DNA of 37,573 nt. Source: CAYZXL01 sp964482435 (lineage in GTDB: Bacteria > Auribacterota > JABMQX01). The notes beneath the pieces were generated by a model. It was not told the DNA's origin and ran no database searches. It saw only the letters and a program-made list of their open reading frames with translations. Where the stretch lies: assembly GCA_964482435.1 (NCBI GenBank), contig CAYZXL010000050.1:1-37573 (forward strand). Direction: 5' to 3'. The translations under genes and the position numbers were made by a program. Shown in pieces: positions 8,406-16,838 of this stretch (position 1 is the first letter of the stretch; every line of letters begins with the position of its first letter).

Positions 8406-9326
8406 ATGAGAAACGCCCTGCGAGACGAGGAGTGGAAAGAGCAAGACTGGGAAGATATTCTTCTGGCGATTGAGAATGGGCAATGTACCCCCTTTCTTGG
8501 AGCTGGAACTTGTGTCCCTACTCTGCCACTTGGATCCGAGATCGCGCTGGAGTGGGCACAGCCACGCAAGTTCGACTATCCGCTGGGGGACCCCAAAGAC
8601 CTGGCGAGAGTGGCCCAGTTTGTTGCCGTCGAACATGGCCCGATGCGTCCAAGGTGGGAGATTAAGCACCGGTTTGAGAAGGTTAAAGCGCCCGACTTTA
8701 GCGACCCCGGCGAGCCTCACGGAATCCTTGCGGACCTGCCATTTCCGATCTACATCACCACAAATTATGACGATTTCACGGTGCAGGCTCTTAGAAGCAG
8801 AAACAAAAACCCTAAGCAGGAGCTATGCCGGTGGAACAAAGCCCTGATGAAGGATTGCCCAGAGGTCTTTGAACGCAAACCTGACTTCAAACCCGATGTT
8901 GAACACCCCCTTATTTTTCACCTTCACGGGCACATCGCGGTGCCAGAATCTCTGGTCATCACGGAGGACGACTACCTGGATTTCCTTGTGAGCACGTCGG
9001 CAGATCAAGACATCATCCCGAAGGAGATTGAGGGAGCATTCACAAAAACAGTACTTCTGTTTCTGGGTTACCAGCTCGCCGACTGGGATTTCCGGGTTCT
9101 CTTCCGAAGAATTGTGGGCTTCGTGGATAAGAGCATTCAAAAGGTCCACGTTTCTGTGCAACTTGAGCCTGTTGGCGATGAGGTTCCAAACGAGAGAAGA
9201 GTGAAAGTGCGAAATTACCTCAATCGCTATTTCGGCGAGCACAAGATCAAAGTGTATTGGGGGAAGTGCCGGGAGTTCCTCGCCAAACTGAAGGAGAAAT
9301 GGGAGGTTTTTAACCATGAGAAATGA
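8406..9326 (+). CDS. SIR2-like (SIR2_2-type) protein, predicted NADase effector
   Basis: A 306-residue protein starting at an ATG with AGGAGA 6 bases upstream. Motifs of the SIR2 Rossmann fold are in order: F-L-G-A-G-T (residues 31-35, NAD-binding loop), I-T-T-N-Y-D-D with N120 and D122, and F-H-L-H-G-H at 171-176 carrying the catalytic-type His. The end motif is L-F-L-G-Y-Q-L-A-D-W-D-F-R at about 218-230. This is the layout of bacterial SIR2_2 proteins, several of which act in anti-phage defence by hydrolysing NAD (known for the family, inferred here). There is no signal peptide or TM segment. It overlaps the STAND NTPase gene by 11 bases, so the two are translationally coupled and probably form a sensor/effector pair, with the effector supplied in trans rather than fused. 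Confidence 0.9.
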   Translation: MRNALRDEEWKEQDWEDILLAIENGQCTPFLGAGTCVPTLPLGSEIALEWAQPRKFDYPLGDPKDLARVAQFVAVEHGPMRPRWEIKHRFEKVKAPDFSDPGEPHGILADLPFPIYITTNYDDFTVQALRSRNKNPKQELCRWNKALMKDCPEVFERKPDFKPDVEHPLIFHLHGHIAVPESLVITEDDYLDFLVSTSADQDIIPKEIEGAFTKTVLLFLGYQLADWDFRVLFRRIVGFVDKSIQKVHVSVQLEPVGDEVPNERRVKVRNYLNRYFGEHKIKVYWGKCREFLAKLKEKWEVFNHEK

Positions 9327-12300
9327 GTTCCTGCCTTATGTGGGGCCTCGCCCCTTCGAACGGGAGGATCAAGCGCTTTTCTTCGGACGAGACCGCGAGG
9401 CTAACGAGCTTGTTTCCTTTGTCATTGCGCACGATTTGGTCGTCATTTACGCCCAGTCGGGGGCTGGCAAAACCTCGCTCATCAACGCTCGGCTTATTCC
9501 CGACCTGGAGGAGGAGGGGTTCGAGGTTCTTCGGGTGGAGCGGCTGGGAAGGGCGATCCCCGAAGGTTTCCAGCTGAACGACATATCGAATATCTATGTC
9601 TTTAACACACTTACGATCTGGGCGAAAGACGAGGCCGACCCAAAACGACTGTTACGGATGTCCCTTCGCGACTACCTGAAAGAGCGGGAGTCTCCTCGTG
9701 GTGAACGCGGGCTCCCTTCGCTCCGTGTCGCAATCTTCGATCAGTTTGAGGAACTGTTTTCCTCGTATCAGGAGCGATGGAAGGACAGAAAAAAGTTCTT
9801 TGAGCAGGTTGCAGCGGCGCTGGAGGAAAATCGGTTTTTGCGGGTGGTCTTCGTTATGCGGGAGGAGTACTTAGCTCAATTGGACCCCTATGCCTCTCTC
9901 CTGCCCGAGAAGCTGCGAGCACGTTTTCGACTGGAGTGCCTTCGGGAGAAACCTGCCCTTGCAGCCATCACGGGCCCGTTGAGAGGCACTGGACGCTCTT
10001 TCGCCGAGGGGGTGGCGAAAGAGCTCGTCCAGAATCTTATGGGGGACTCGGAGTACGTCGAGCCAGTACAACTTCAGGTTGTCTGCCAGAACTTATGGGA
10101 CCGCACAACGGGCGTCACACTCATCACCTCCGACCACCTTCAGTCTTTCGGCGATGTGGACGAAGCGCTGATGGGTCTGTATGAAGATGCACTTGGAGCG
10201 GCTGCCAAAGAGACCGGTGTCAATGAGGGAGACCTGAGGGAATGGTTCGGCAAGCACCTCATCACTCCGGGAAGAACACGAGGAGATGTATTCCGAGGCG
10301 AGGAGGATACGGCTGGAATTCGCAACGCCGCGGTTGACGTCCTGGAGAGGAGGCGCATCATCCGACTGGGAGAGCGCAAAGGAGGTCTCTGGTACGAACT
10401 CACTCACGACCGCTGGATTACACCGGTTCGCAGGTCTAACGAGAATTGGCGCAAGCAGAGGGATGAGGAGGAGCATCAGAGACAGCTTGAGGCTGAACGG
10501 CAGCGCGCACGGGAACAGCAGCAGAGGGATAGGGAGGAGCAGGAGAGACAGCTTGAGGCTGAACGGCAGCGCGCACGGGAGCAGCAGCAGCGGGCTGAAC
10601 GGGAGCGTCGAGTCAAGATGCGCCTTTGGGGACTGGCAGCGCTGCTCGTCGTCGCAGCTGCAATTATTGCAAATCTTGCCAGAGAATATTTCGAGGCCAA
10701 GAAGAAAGCGGAATGGCAGAGCAAGGTTGCTGTGGAGGCGGAGAAGAAAGCGGAATGGCAGAGCAAGGTTTCCGTGGCCGTCAAGTTAGCAGCACGGGCG
10801 CGAGACATTCGGCCCCATCCGTCCGATCTCATAGAGTCTTCTCTCCTCTTGGCTGTAGAAGCTGTGCAGGCACTTGGTACTTTGCACGAGCATTCGATAG
10901 AGGCCGAAGAGGTAATCCATCGTGGATTGGCGTTACTCCCCAGGGAGGTGGCTCGCTTCCAGCAGCCCCCAGAGGTAATCCATCGTGGATTGGCGTTACT
11001 CCGCAGGGACGTGGCTCCCTTCCCGCAACCCCCGGCTGTGAACTCGGTCGCTTTCAGCCCGGACGGAAAATACCTTGCCACTGGATGCCGGGACGTGGTG
11101 ACGGCATGGCCCATAAACACGAAGGGTCGGGTCGTGACGATGAGGCATTCCCGTAGTATTCTCAACCTCTTCGGCCAAAGCAGAGATGTGCTTTCGGTTG
11201 CCTTCAGCCCGGATGGCAAATACTTAGCCGCAGGGAGCGCGGACGGCACCGCACAGGTCTGGGAGACAAACAGTTGGAAGGGAGTCACGCGGGCGAACTG
11301 CAAGGGGGATGTGTATTCCGTCGCTTTCAGCCCGGATGGCAAATATTTAGCGGCAGGGAGCGCGGACAACACCGCCCGGGTGTTGGACGTATCCACGAGA
11401 AAAGAGGTGGCGATAATAAGGCATGAGGACGAGGTGAACGTTGTGACCTTCAGCCCGGATGGTAAACATCTTGCCACGGGAAGCGACGACGGCACCACGC
11501 GGGTGTGGGAGGTGATTAGCGGTCGGGAACTGGCTCGCATGGTCTACGGAGCTCCGGTGTATTCCGTCGCTTTCAGCCCGGATGGCAAATACTTAGCGGC
11601 AGGGGGCGCGGACAACACTGCCCGGGTGTGGGATGTATCCACGAGAAAAGAGGTGGCGACAATGAGGCATGAGGACGAGGTGAACGTCGTGGCCTTCAGC
11701 CCGGATGGTACGTACCTTGCCACGGGAAGCCACGACGGCACCGCACGGGTGTGGGAGGTGATTAGCGGTCGGGAACTGGCTCGCATGGTCTACGGAGCTT
11801 CGGTGCATAACGTCGCCTTCACGCCTGACGCGAAATACCTTGCCACGGGAGGCTGGGACGACACCGCCCGGGTATGGGACACATCCAGCGAAGAAGAGGT
11901 GGCGATAATGAAGCACGAGGGCGGTGTGAACGTCGTGACGTTGAGCCCGGACGGCAAACGTCTTGCCACCGGAAGCGACGACGGGACCGCACGGGTGTGG
12001 GAGGTGATTAGCGGTTGGGAAGTCCTGTACAAGGTTCAGCCACCTTTTGTCGATTGGGTCGCCCTTAGCCCCGATGGGAAATACCTGGCCATGGCACGCA
12101 GAGACGGTACCGCACGGGTATGGAACATCCTCAAGGGTCGGGAGATTGCTATGGTGAGACACCCTGTGGAACTATTGAGGACAGGAGCAGGGAGGGGGCT
12201 CTTTGATTCCGTCTTTGCAGGAAGGACGCGTTCGGCAAGAGAAGTTGCCGACGAGATCGCACATTGCGTCGCCCTCAGCCCGGATGGAACGTATCTGGCT

Positions 12301-14055
12301 ACAGCAATTCGAGACAGAACTGCAAGGGTATGGGAAACAGCCACGGGGAAAGAGCTGTCTAAAATCGAGCACGATGCTGACGTGTCCTCGGTTGCCTTCA
12401 GCCCGGATGGCAGATACCTGGCCACGGGAGGCCAGGATAAGACTGCCAGGGTGTGGGATGTGGCCGGCGCCAAGGAAGTGGCGCGCATGGTCCATGGGGA
12501 CAGCGTCTCAGTGGTGACCTTCAGCCCAAACGGGCAATACCTGGCCACCGGGAGCAGGGGCGGGACAGCACGTCTTTGGGGGGCAACCAGCGGTCGGCTG
12601 CTGGCGCGGATGAGCCATGATGGTGGCGTGCGCAGCGCTATGTTCAGCGCGGATGGGAAGTACCTGGCCACGGCAAGCGATGATGGGACCGCGCGGGTAT
12701 GGAGGACGACCGGCGGTAAAGAGGTGGCGCGCATGACCCATGGGGACTCCGTGTGCTCCGCCGCCTTCAGCCCCGACGCCAAATACCTCGCCACGGGGAG
12801 CGTGGACCGCACCGCCCGAGTCTGGGATATATCCACTGGCAAAGAAGTTGCACGGATGACCCTTGACAGCCCGGTGTACGAAGTAGCGTTCATCGAGGGC
12901 GGAAAGCGCCTGGTTACGGCAGGCGAGGACGGGACCGCGCGGCTGTTCTGGTGGCAGCCGGAAGACCTTATCAGCGAAGCCTCCGCCCGTCTCACCCGCA
13001 ACCTGACTTATGAGGAGTGGAAGGAATTCTTTCCCGGCAAGCAGTACAGAAAGACTTTCCAGAACCTGCCTATCCATCCCAGTTTCATCGAAGCGGGCAG
13101 GGATATGGCGAGGGCGGGTAATACCAAAGGCGCCATTGCACACTTTAAAAAAGCGTTGAAGCTTCAGCCTGACCTGAACCTCAAACCTGAGGTAGAAGCG
13201 CGGCGTCTTGCGGCTGAGACCCTCGTTGAGAAGGGAAGAGATTCTGCCAGAGAGGACGATGTAAAGGGTGCCATTGCTCACTTTAGAGAAGCCTTGGAGC
13301 TACAGCCCGACCTGGACCTCAAACCTGAGGTAGAAGCGCGGCGTCTTGCGGCTGAGGCTCACATTGAGGAGGGAAGAGATTCCGCGAGAGAGGGCGACGT
13401 AAACAGCGCTGTGGCTCAGTTCACGAAGGCGAAAGGGTTGGACCCCACTCTCCGACTCGACCCTCAGAAAGAAGCGCAACGGCTTGCGGTCGAGTCCATT
13501 ATGGCGCAAGGCAGGTCTCTGGCAATGCAAGGCGATGTTGGGCGTGCGATCGCCCAGTTCCAGAAGGCCAAGGAAGTGAATCCAAGGCTGGATTTCGACC
13601 CAAAACAAGAAGCGGAGCAGCAAGCGCGTCGGGGAGAAGCTCGGAAACGGCTTTCCGAGGGGAGAAGACTCGTCATAGACGGCAGGGTGAAAGAGGCCAT
13701 AGACGTCTACAAGGAAATAGAGGTTCTCGATGCGGGGGCGATTACTGCCGAAGAGTGGAACACTCTTGGCTGGCAGGGGAGTCTATGGGGGCACGCCGCT
13801 GCCGTCATGTTCGCTTGTGAGAAAGCAGTGAAGCTTAACCCCACAAATGGTGGCATTCGTGACACCCGTGGATTAGCCCGGGCGCTCACGGGAGATTACA
13901 AAGGAGCTATCGAAGACTTCAAGTTCTATACGACGTGGGGAGCGCGAAGACGACCCCCAGAGTATCTTGCTCGCCGCCTGGCCTGGATCCGCGATTTGGA
14001 GGCGGGCCGCAATCCTTTCAACCAAGCGACCTTGGAAGCCCTGCGAAGCGAGTAG
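9316..14055 (+). CDS. STAND (nSTAND1-type) NTPase with TM segment, WD40 and TPR-like repeats
   Basis: A 1579-residue sensor/switch protein. The ATG at 9316 lies inside the 3' end of the SIR2-like gene, with a GGGAGG site upstream. Order: residues 1-375, NTPase. The opening L-P-Y-V-G-P-R-P-F is typical of nSTAND1; Walker A is S-G-A-G-K-T-S (K52) and Walker B is A-I-F-D-Q-F-E-E-L (D142). Residues about 380-435 are a Glu/Arg/Gln-rich coiled coil with an internal duplicate. Residues 437-457 are a TM helix. About 460-570 is a linker containing a 21-residue tandem duplication. About 575-1215 holds 15 WD40-like repeats (about two seven-bladed propellers). About 1256-1579 holds TPR-like helical repeats with a period near 49 residues. 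In STAND proteins ligand binding to the repeats triggers NTP-dependent oligomerisation and effector activation; here the effector is presumably the coupled SIR2-like protein. Confidence 0.93.
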   Translation: MRNEFLPYVGPRPFEREDQALFFGRDREANELVSFVIAHDLVVIYAQSGAGKTSLINARLIPDLEEEGFEVLRVERLGRAIPEGFQLNDISNIYVFNTLTIWAKDEADPKRLLRMSLRDYLKERESPRGERGLPSLRVAIFDQFEELFSSYQERWKDRKKFFEQVAAALEENRFLRVVFVMREEYLAQLDPYASLLPEKLRARFRLECLREKPALAAITGPLRGTGRSFAEGVAKELVQNLMGDSEYVEPVQLQVVCQNLWDRTTGVTLITSDHLQSFGDVDEALMGLYEDALGAAAKETGVNEGDLREWFGKHLITPGRTRGDVFRGEEDTAGIRNAAVDVLERRRIIRLGERKGGLWYELTHDRWITPVRRSNENWRKQRDEEEHQRQLEAERQRAREQQQRDREEQERQLEAERQRAREQQQRAERERRVKMRLWGLAALLVVAAAIIANLAREYFEAKKKAEWQSKVAVEAEKKAEWQSKVSVAVKLAARARDIRPHPSDLIESSLLLAVEAVQALGTLHEHSIEAEEVIHRGLALLPREVARFQQPPEVIHRGLALLRRDVAPFPQPPAVNSVAFSPDGKYLATGCRDVVTAWPINTKGRVVTMRHSRSILNLFGQSRDVLSVAFSPDGKYLAAGSADGTAQVWETNSWKGVTRANCKGDVYSVAFSPDGKYLAAGSADNTARVLDVSTRKEVAIIRHEDEVNVVTFSPDGKHLATGSDDGTTRVWEVISGRELARMVYGAPVYSVAFSPDGKYLAAGGADNTARVWDVSTRKEVATMRHEDEVNVVAFSPDGTYLATGSHDGTARVWEVISGRELARMVYGASVHNVAFTPDAKYLATGGWDDTARVWDTSSEEEVAIMKHEGGVNVVTLSPDGKRLATGSDDGTARVWEVISGWEVLYKVQPPFVDWVALSPDGKYLAMARRDGTARVWNILKGREIAMVRHPVELLRTGAGRGLFDSVFAGRTRSAREVADEIAHCVALSPDGTYLATAIRDRTARVWETATGKELSKIEHDADVSSVAFSPDGRYLATGGQDKTARVWDVAGAKEVARMVHGDSVSVVTFSPNGQYLATGSRGGTARLWGATSGRLLARMSHDGGVRSAMFSADGKYLATASDDGTARVWRTTGGKEVARMTHGDSVCSAAFSPDAKYLATGSVDRTARVWDISTGKEVARMTLDSPVYEVAFIEGGKRLVTAGEDGTARLFWWQPEDLISEASARLTRNLTYEEWKEFFPGKQYRKTFQNLPIHPSFIEAGRDMARAGNTKGAIAHFKKALKLQPDLNLKPEVEARRLAAETLVEKGRDSAREDDVKGAIAHFREALELQPDLDLKPEVEARRLAAEAHIEEGRDSAREGDVNSAVAQFTKAKGLDPTLRLDPQKEAQRLAVESIMAQGRSLAMQGDVGRAIAQFQKAKEVNPRLDFDPKQEAEQQARRGEARKRLSEGRRLVIDGRVKEAIDVYKEIEVLDAGAITAEEWNTLGWQGSLWGHAAAVMFACEKAVKLNPTNGGIRDTRGLARALTGDYKGAIEDFKFYTTWGARRRPPEYLARRLAWIRDLEAGRNPFNQATLEALRSE
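10909..11034 (+). repeat. 63-bp in-frame tandem duplication
   Basis: Two copies of a 63-base unit (10909-10971 and 10972-11034) sit between the TM region and the first WD40 repeat. The first 30 bases or so of each copy are identical, and the rest diverge slightly. The unit encodes 21 residues (E-V-I-H-R-G-L-A-L-L and a Pro-rich tail), so the frame is kept. Confidence 0.85.
11311..12048 (+). repeat. three 246-bp tandem units, each coding two WD40 blades
   Basis: Units start at 11311, 11557 and 11803. Each codes an 82-residue pair of WD40 blades. The first two are nearly identical at DNA level and the third is more diverged. This shows recent expansion of the propeller by duplicating blade pairs. 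Confidence 0.85.
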
Positions 14056-14524
14056 GTTGACTCTTTTTGCCTCACAAGAGCTTTCTCGTTTTCGCCACGG
14101 AGCAGTATTGCGAGTCTTGGGTGCGAGGCCAGCCAGGGTTAGGGGGGAGAACCAAACGGTCGAAAGCTTCGGCCCACGATTGCGCCGTGGGAAGCCGACG
14201 GTTTGTAAGTATTATGTCCATGAGGCCTGTCGTGCCGAGACATTCCTTCCCGGTTAATCAGCACCTGCTTGGGGATGGCTCCGATGGTTTCACCTGTCAA
14301 GGACCTCGCTTGACCTGCACCGTGATTGGACGTACGACCTCCGATGGGTTTTTCGAGAGCGACGCACGTCCCATTCTAAAGGAACGGCAATGAATGAAAA
14401 AAAGCGTATACGCGTCCGGTCGGAAACCGGATTCCTGAACAGCGGGAAAACTCCCTGATAAGAGAGAAATCGTGACGCTGTGACTTCTAAGAATCCACAA
14501 CCCCATTCAGAAAGAACAGGAAAA
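14056..14524. other. gene-free interval after the STAND gene
   Basis: About 470 bases. Short open frames on both strands lack ribosome sites. A run of five T follows the stop codon near 14063 but has no clear stem. Nothing else supportable seen. Confidence 0.45.
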
Positions 14525-15968
14525 ATGAGAAAATCTACGGCACTTGCGATTGCAGCGATTGCCTGGAGGGGATCCATGCTGGGCATCGGCTGGGGAATTT
14601 CCGAATGCACGGCGGCACCCCAAAATGTCGCCGGAAAATGGTTGGGAACCGTAAGCATTCCCGGTATGGAGCTCAGGATCGCGTTCGAGATATCGGAAAC
14701 TAAAGAGGGCGGCTACACCGCGGTCGTACACAGCATTGACCAGGGAGTCATGAATATCCCCGGGAGCACGGTAACCGTTACCGGCGACAGCCTGCGCCTG
14801 GAATTGAAATCCGTCTTCGTATATGAAGCCAAGCTCCAGCCGGACGGGAATACTATCACTGGAAACTTTATACAGAACGGTGCTACGCCGCTCGTGATGA
14901 AGCGGGTCAACGCGATCCCCGAGCCCAACCGCCCCCAGACCCCGAAGAAGCCTTACCCGTACATCGAGGAGGAAGTGACGTATGAAAACCGTAAGGCGGG
15001 AGTCACCCCGGCCGGGACGCTGACCATCCCCTCGGGAAAGGGCCCGTTCCCGGCAGTGGTGCTCCTCACCGGCTCCGGGCCGAACAACCGTGACGAGGAA
15101 GTCTATTTCCACCGCCCGTTTATGGTCCTGGCGGATTACCTTACCCGCCAGGGGATCGCTGTCCTGCGATTCGATGACCGCGGCGTGGGCGGTTCGACAG
15201 GGGACTTCTCCAAAGCCACGACCGGGGATTCTGCGGACGACGCGCTCGCCGGGATCGAGTTCCTGAAGGGGCGGAAACAGATTGACCCGAAGCGCATCGG
15301 TCTCGTCGGGCACAGCGAAGGCTCCGAGATGGGCGCGATTGCGGCGACCCGCTCCCCGGATGTGGCATTCCTCGTGATGCTGGCGGGACAGGGACAGCGG
15401 TTCGCGGATGTCGTCATCGCCCAGAGACTCCTCCGCGAGAAACTACATGGAGCGGGAAACGCAGCTTGCCCTGGTACGCTCCTGGTACGAGCGGCTCTAT
15501 GCCCTGCTTGCTGAGAATACCGACAACGCGACCGCGGAAAAGAAGATCCGTGCGCTGCACGCCACCTTGACCACGGACGAGAAGGAGAAACTCCACTGGC
15601 CGGATGACAAACTGGACGGCGAAATCGCCGGGCAGCTCAGTCCCTGGTTTCGGTATGCCATGCAGTACGACACTCAGACCACCCTCATGAAGGTGAAGTG
15701 CCCCGTACTCGCCCTCAACGGCGAAAAGGATTGCCAGAATCCCTCGAAAGAGAATCTCGGCGGCATCGACAGGTATTTGAAGGCGGGGGGAAACAGGGAT
15801 TTCACCATCCGGGAGTTACCCGGCTTGAATCACTTTTTTCAGACCTGTAGTACCGGAGCAACATCGGAGTATGCGGTTATCGTGGAAACCATGTCTCCTC
15901 TGGTCTTGAAGACAGTTTCCGACTGGATTATCGCGAAAACCAGAACTACCAGGGAAATCGGCATGTAA
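14525..15968 (+). pseudogene. secreted alpha/beta hydrolase (serine esterase/peptidase-like), frameshifted
   Basis: Reads as one gene of about 480 codons broken once. The ATG at 14525 is chosen because the following residues form a signal peptide (M-R-K-S-T then a hydrophobic core, ending near C-T-A-A). Residues about 30-130 form a beta-rich N-terminal domain, followed by an alpha/beta hydrolase core. The core has the oxyanion-type segment L-L-T-G-S-G-P, the nucleophile elbow G-H-S-E-G-S, an Asp in A-L-N-G-E-K-D and a His in G-L-N-H-F. The first frame loses similarity near 15430-15445 and ends at a TGA near 15512; the second frame (from about 15440, N-Y-M-E-R-E) supplies the cap and the Asp/His half. 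One extra base, or two missing, explains it. Either a true pseudogene or an assembly indel. It is predicted to be periplasmic or secreted. Confidence 0.82.
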
Positions 15969-16838
15969 AAGGGACCGATACCTCCTGGTAACGGCCAGGT
16001 GTTCAGCAGGAAAAGTGACGCAAGGAACGGCTGCTGAACCCTTCGGTCATACCTTGAGGCCGAACCCCCAGCCTCGGCCACGGCTCCTCACCTGGTACCT
16101 CGCTCTCAGCAACCTTCCCTCCAACGGCAACGAGACGACATTCTGGACCGACGACGGCTCGAGGACACGCCTGCCGCCCTCGCTCGTCCCTCGCCGGTTC
16201 CACCGCATCCTTGAGAATCCGTAACAGTGTCTCTGAAGAACCGGGGGAAGAAACAACGGTTGGCGTGTAGGTCTGCATCGGAAAGCCTGAACTCCACCGA
16301 AAGACGCCGGAATCGGATGGCTTTTTGTGCTTGAGGACAAGGAAATCTCTGGGCGACAAAACGTGTCGTCTAACGACCCAAAATCGAATCCCCGGTTCCG
16401 TAACACCTGCCGCCTTCGTAGCCGACGCCCGTGTCTTCAGTTAGGACTTCACAAAAGGCATTTTCGCTTCTATCCTCCACCAGCATTTCGAAACCGTCTT
16501 TCGCATGCCGCGGTCTCTTTGGACAACCTGCTCTCCTCGTCCTGCTTGAAGTCCCGCGTCTTCGACAGAAACGCCAGGTGGGTGGAGCATAGTGGCGGAA
16601 CCGGCAGTTCGTTGACTGCTCGAAGCATATCCGGCGTTTTTGGCGCTTGGGCTTCTGAAGGCAGCACAGTCCAGGCAGTTCAGGAGAGGCTTTCATGCAG
16701 AGTGATTTTATGTGGGCGGCGTCGGTTTTTACGTTCGGCGGAAAGTACCTTGCGTTTACATCCGGTTAGTGCTAAGTATTGGCCCCGTGGATCGGTGAAA
16801 CAACCGGAGATGAGGACCAGCCTACCAGCGGGGTGCAC
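15969..16838. other. long gene-poor interval before the beta-helix gene
   Basis: About 870 bases. It contains the degenerate repeat copy listed separately (about 16440-16640). The long overlapping frames on both strands are Arg/Ser/Pro-rich and lack ribosome sites. The promoter of the beta-helix gene should lie at its right end, but I could not identify boxes with confidence. Confidence 0.45.
16440..16640 (-). repeat. degenerate copy A of a sequence also found after the beta-helix gene
   Basis: Read on the minus strand it gives S-T-H-L-A-F-L-S-K-T-R-D-F-K, matching S-T-H-V-A-F-L-A-R-A-K-A-F-E at 22.4 kb. The shared bases include CAGAAACGC followed by GTGGGTGGAG. Both copies point the same way and bracket the beta-helix gene. 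Copy A has lost its frame. What the ancestral gene was is unknown. Confidence 0.6.

Noticed and set aside
10476..13001. Long minus-strand open frames opposite the WD40 region
   Set aside because: They mirror the periodic WD40 codons, have no ribosome sites and no recognisable protein content.
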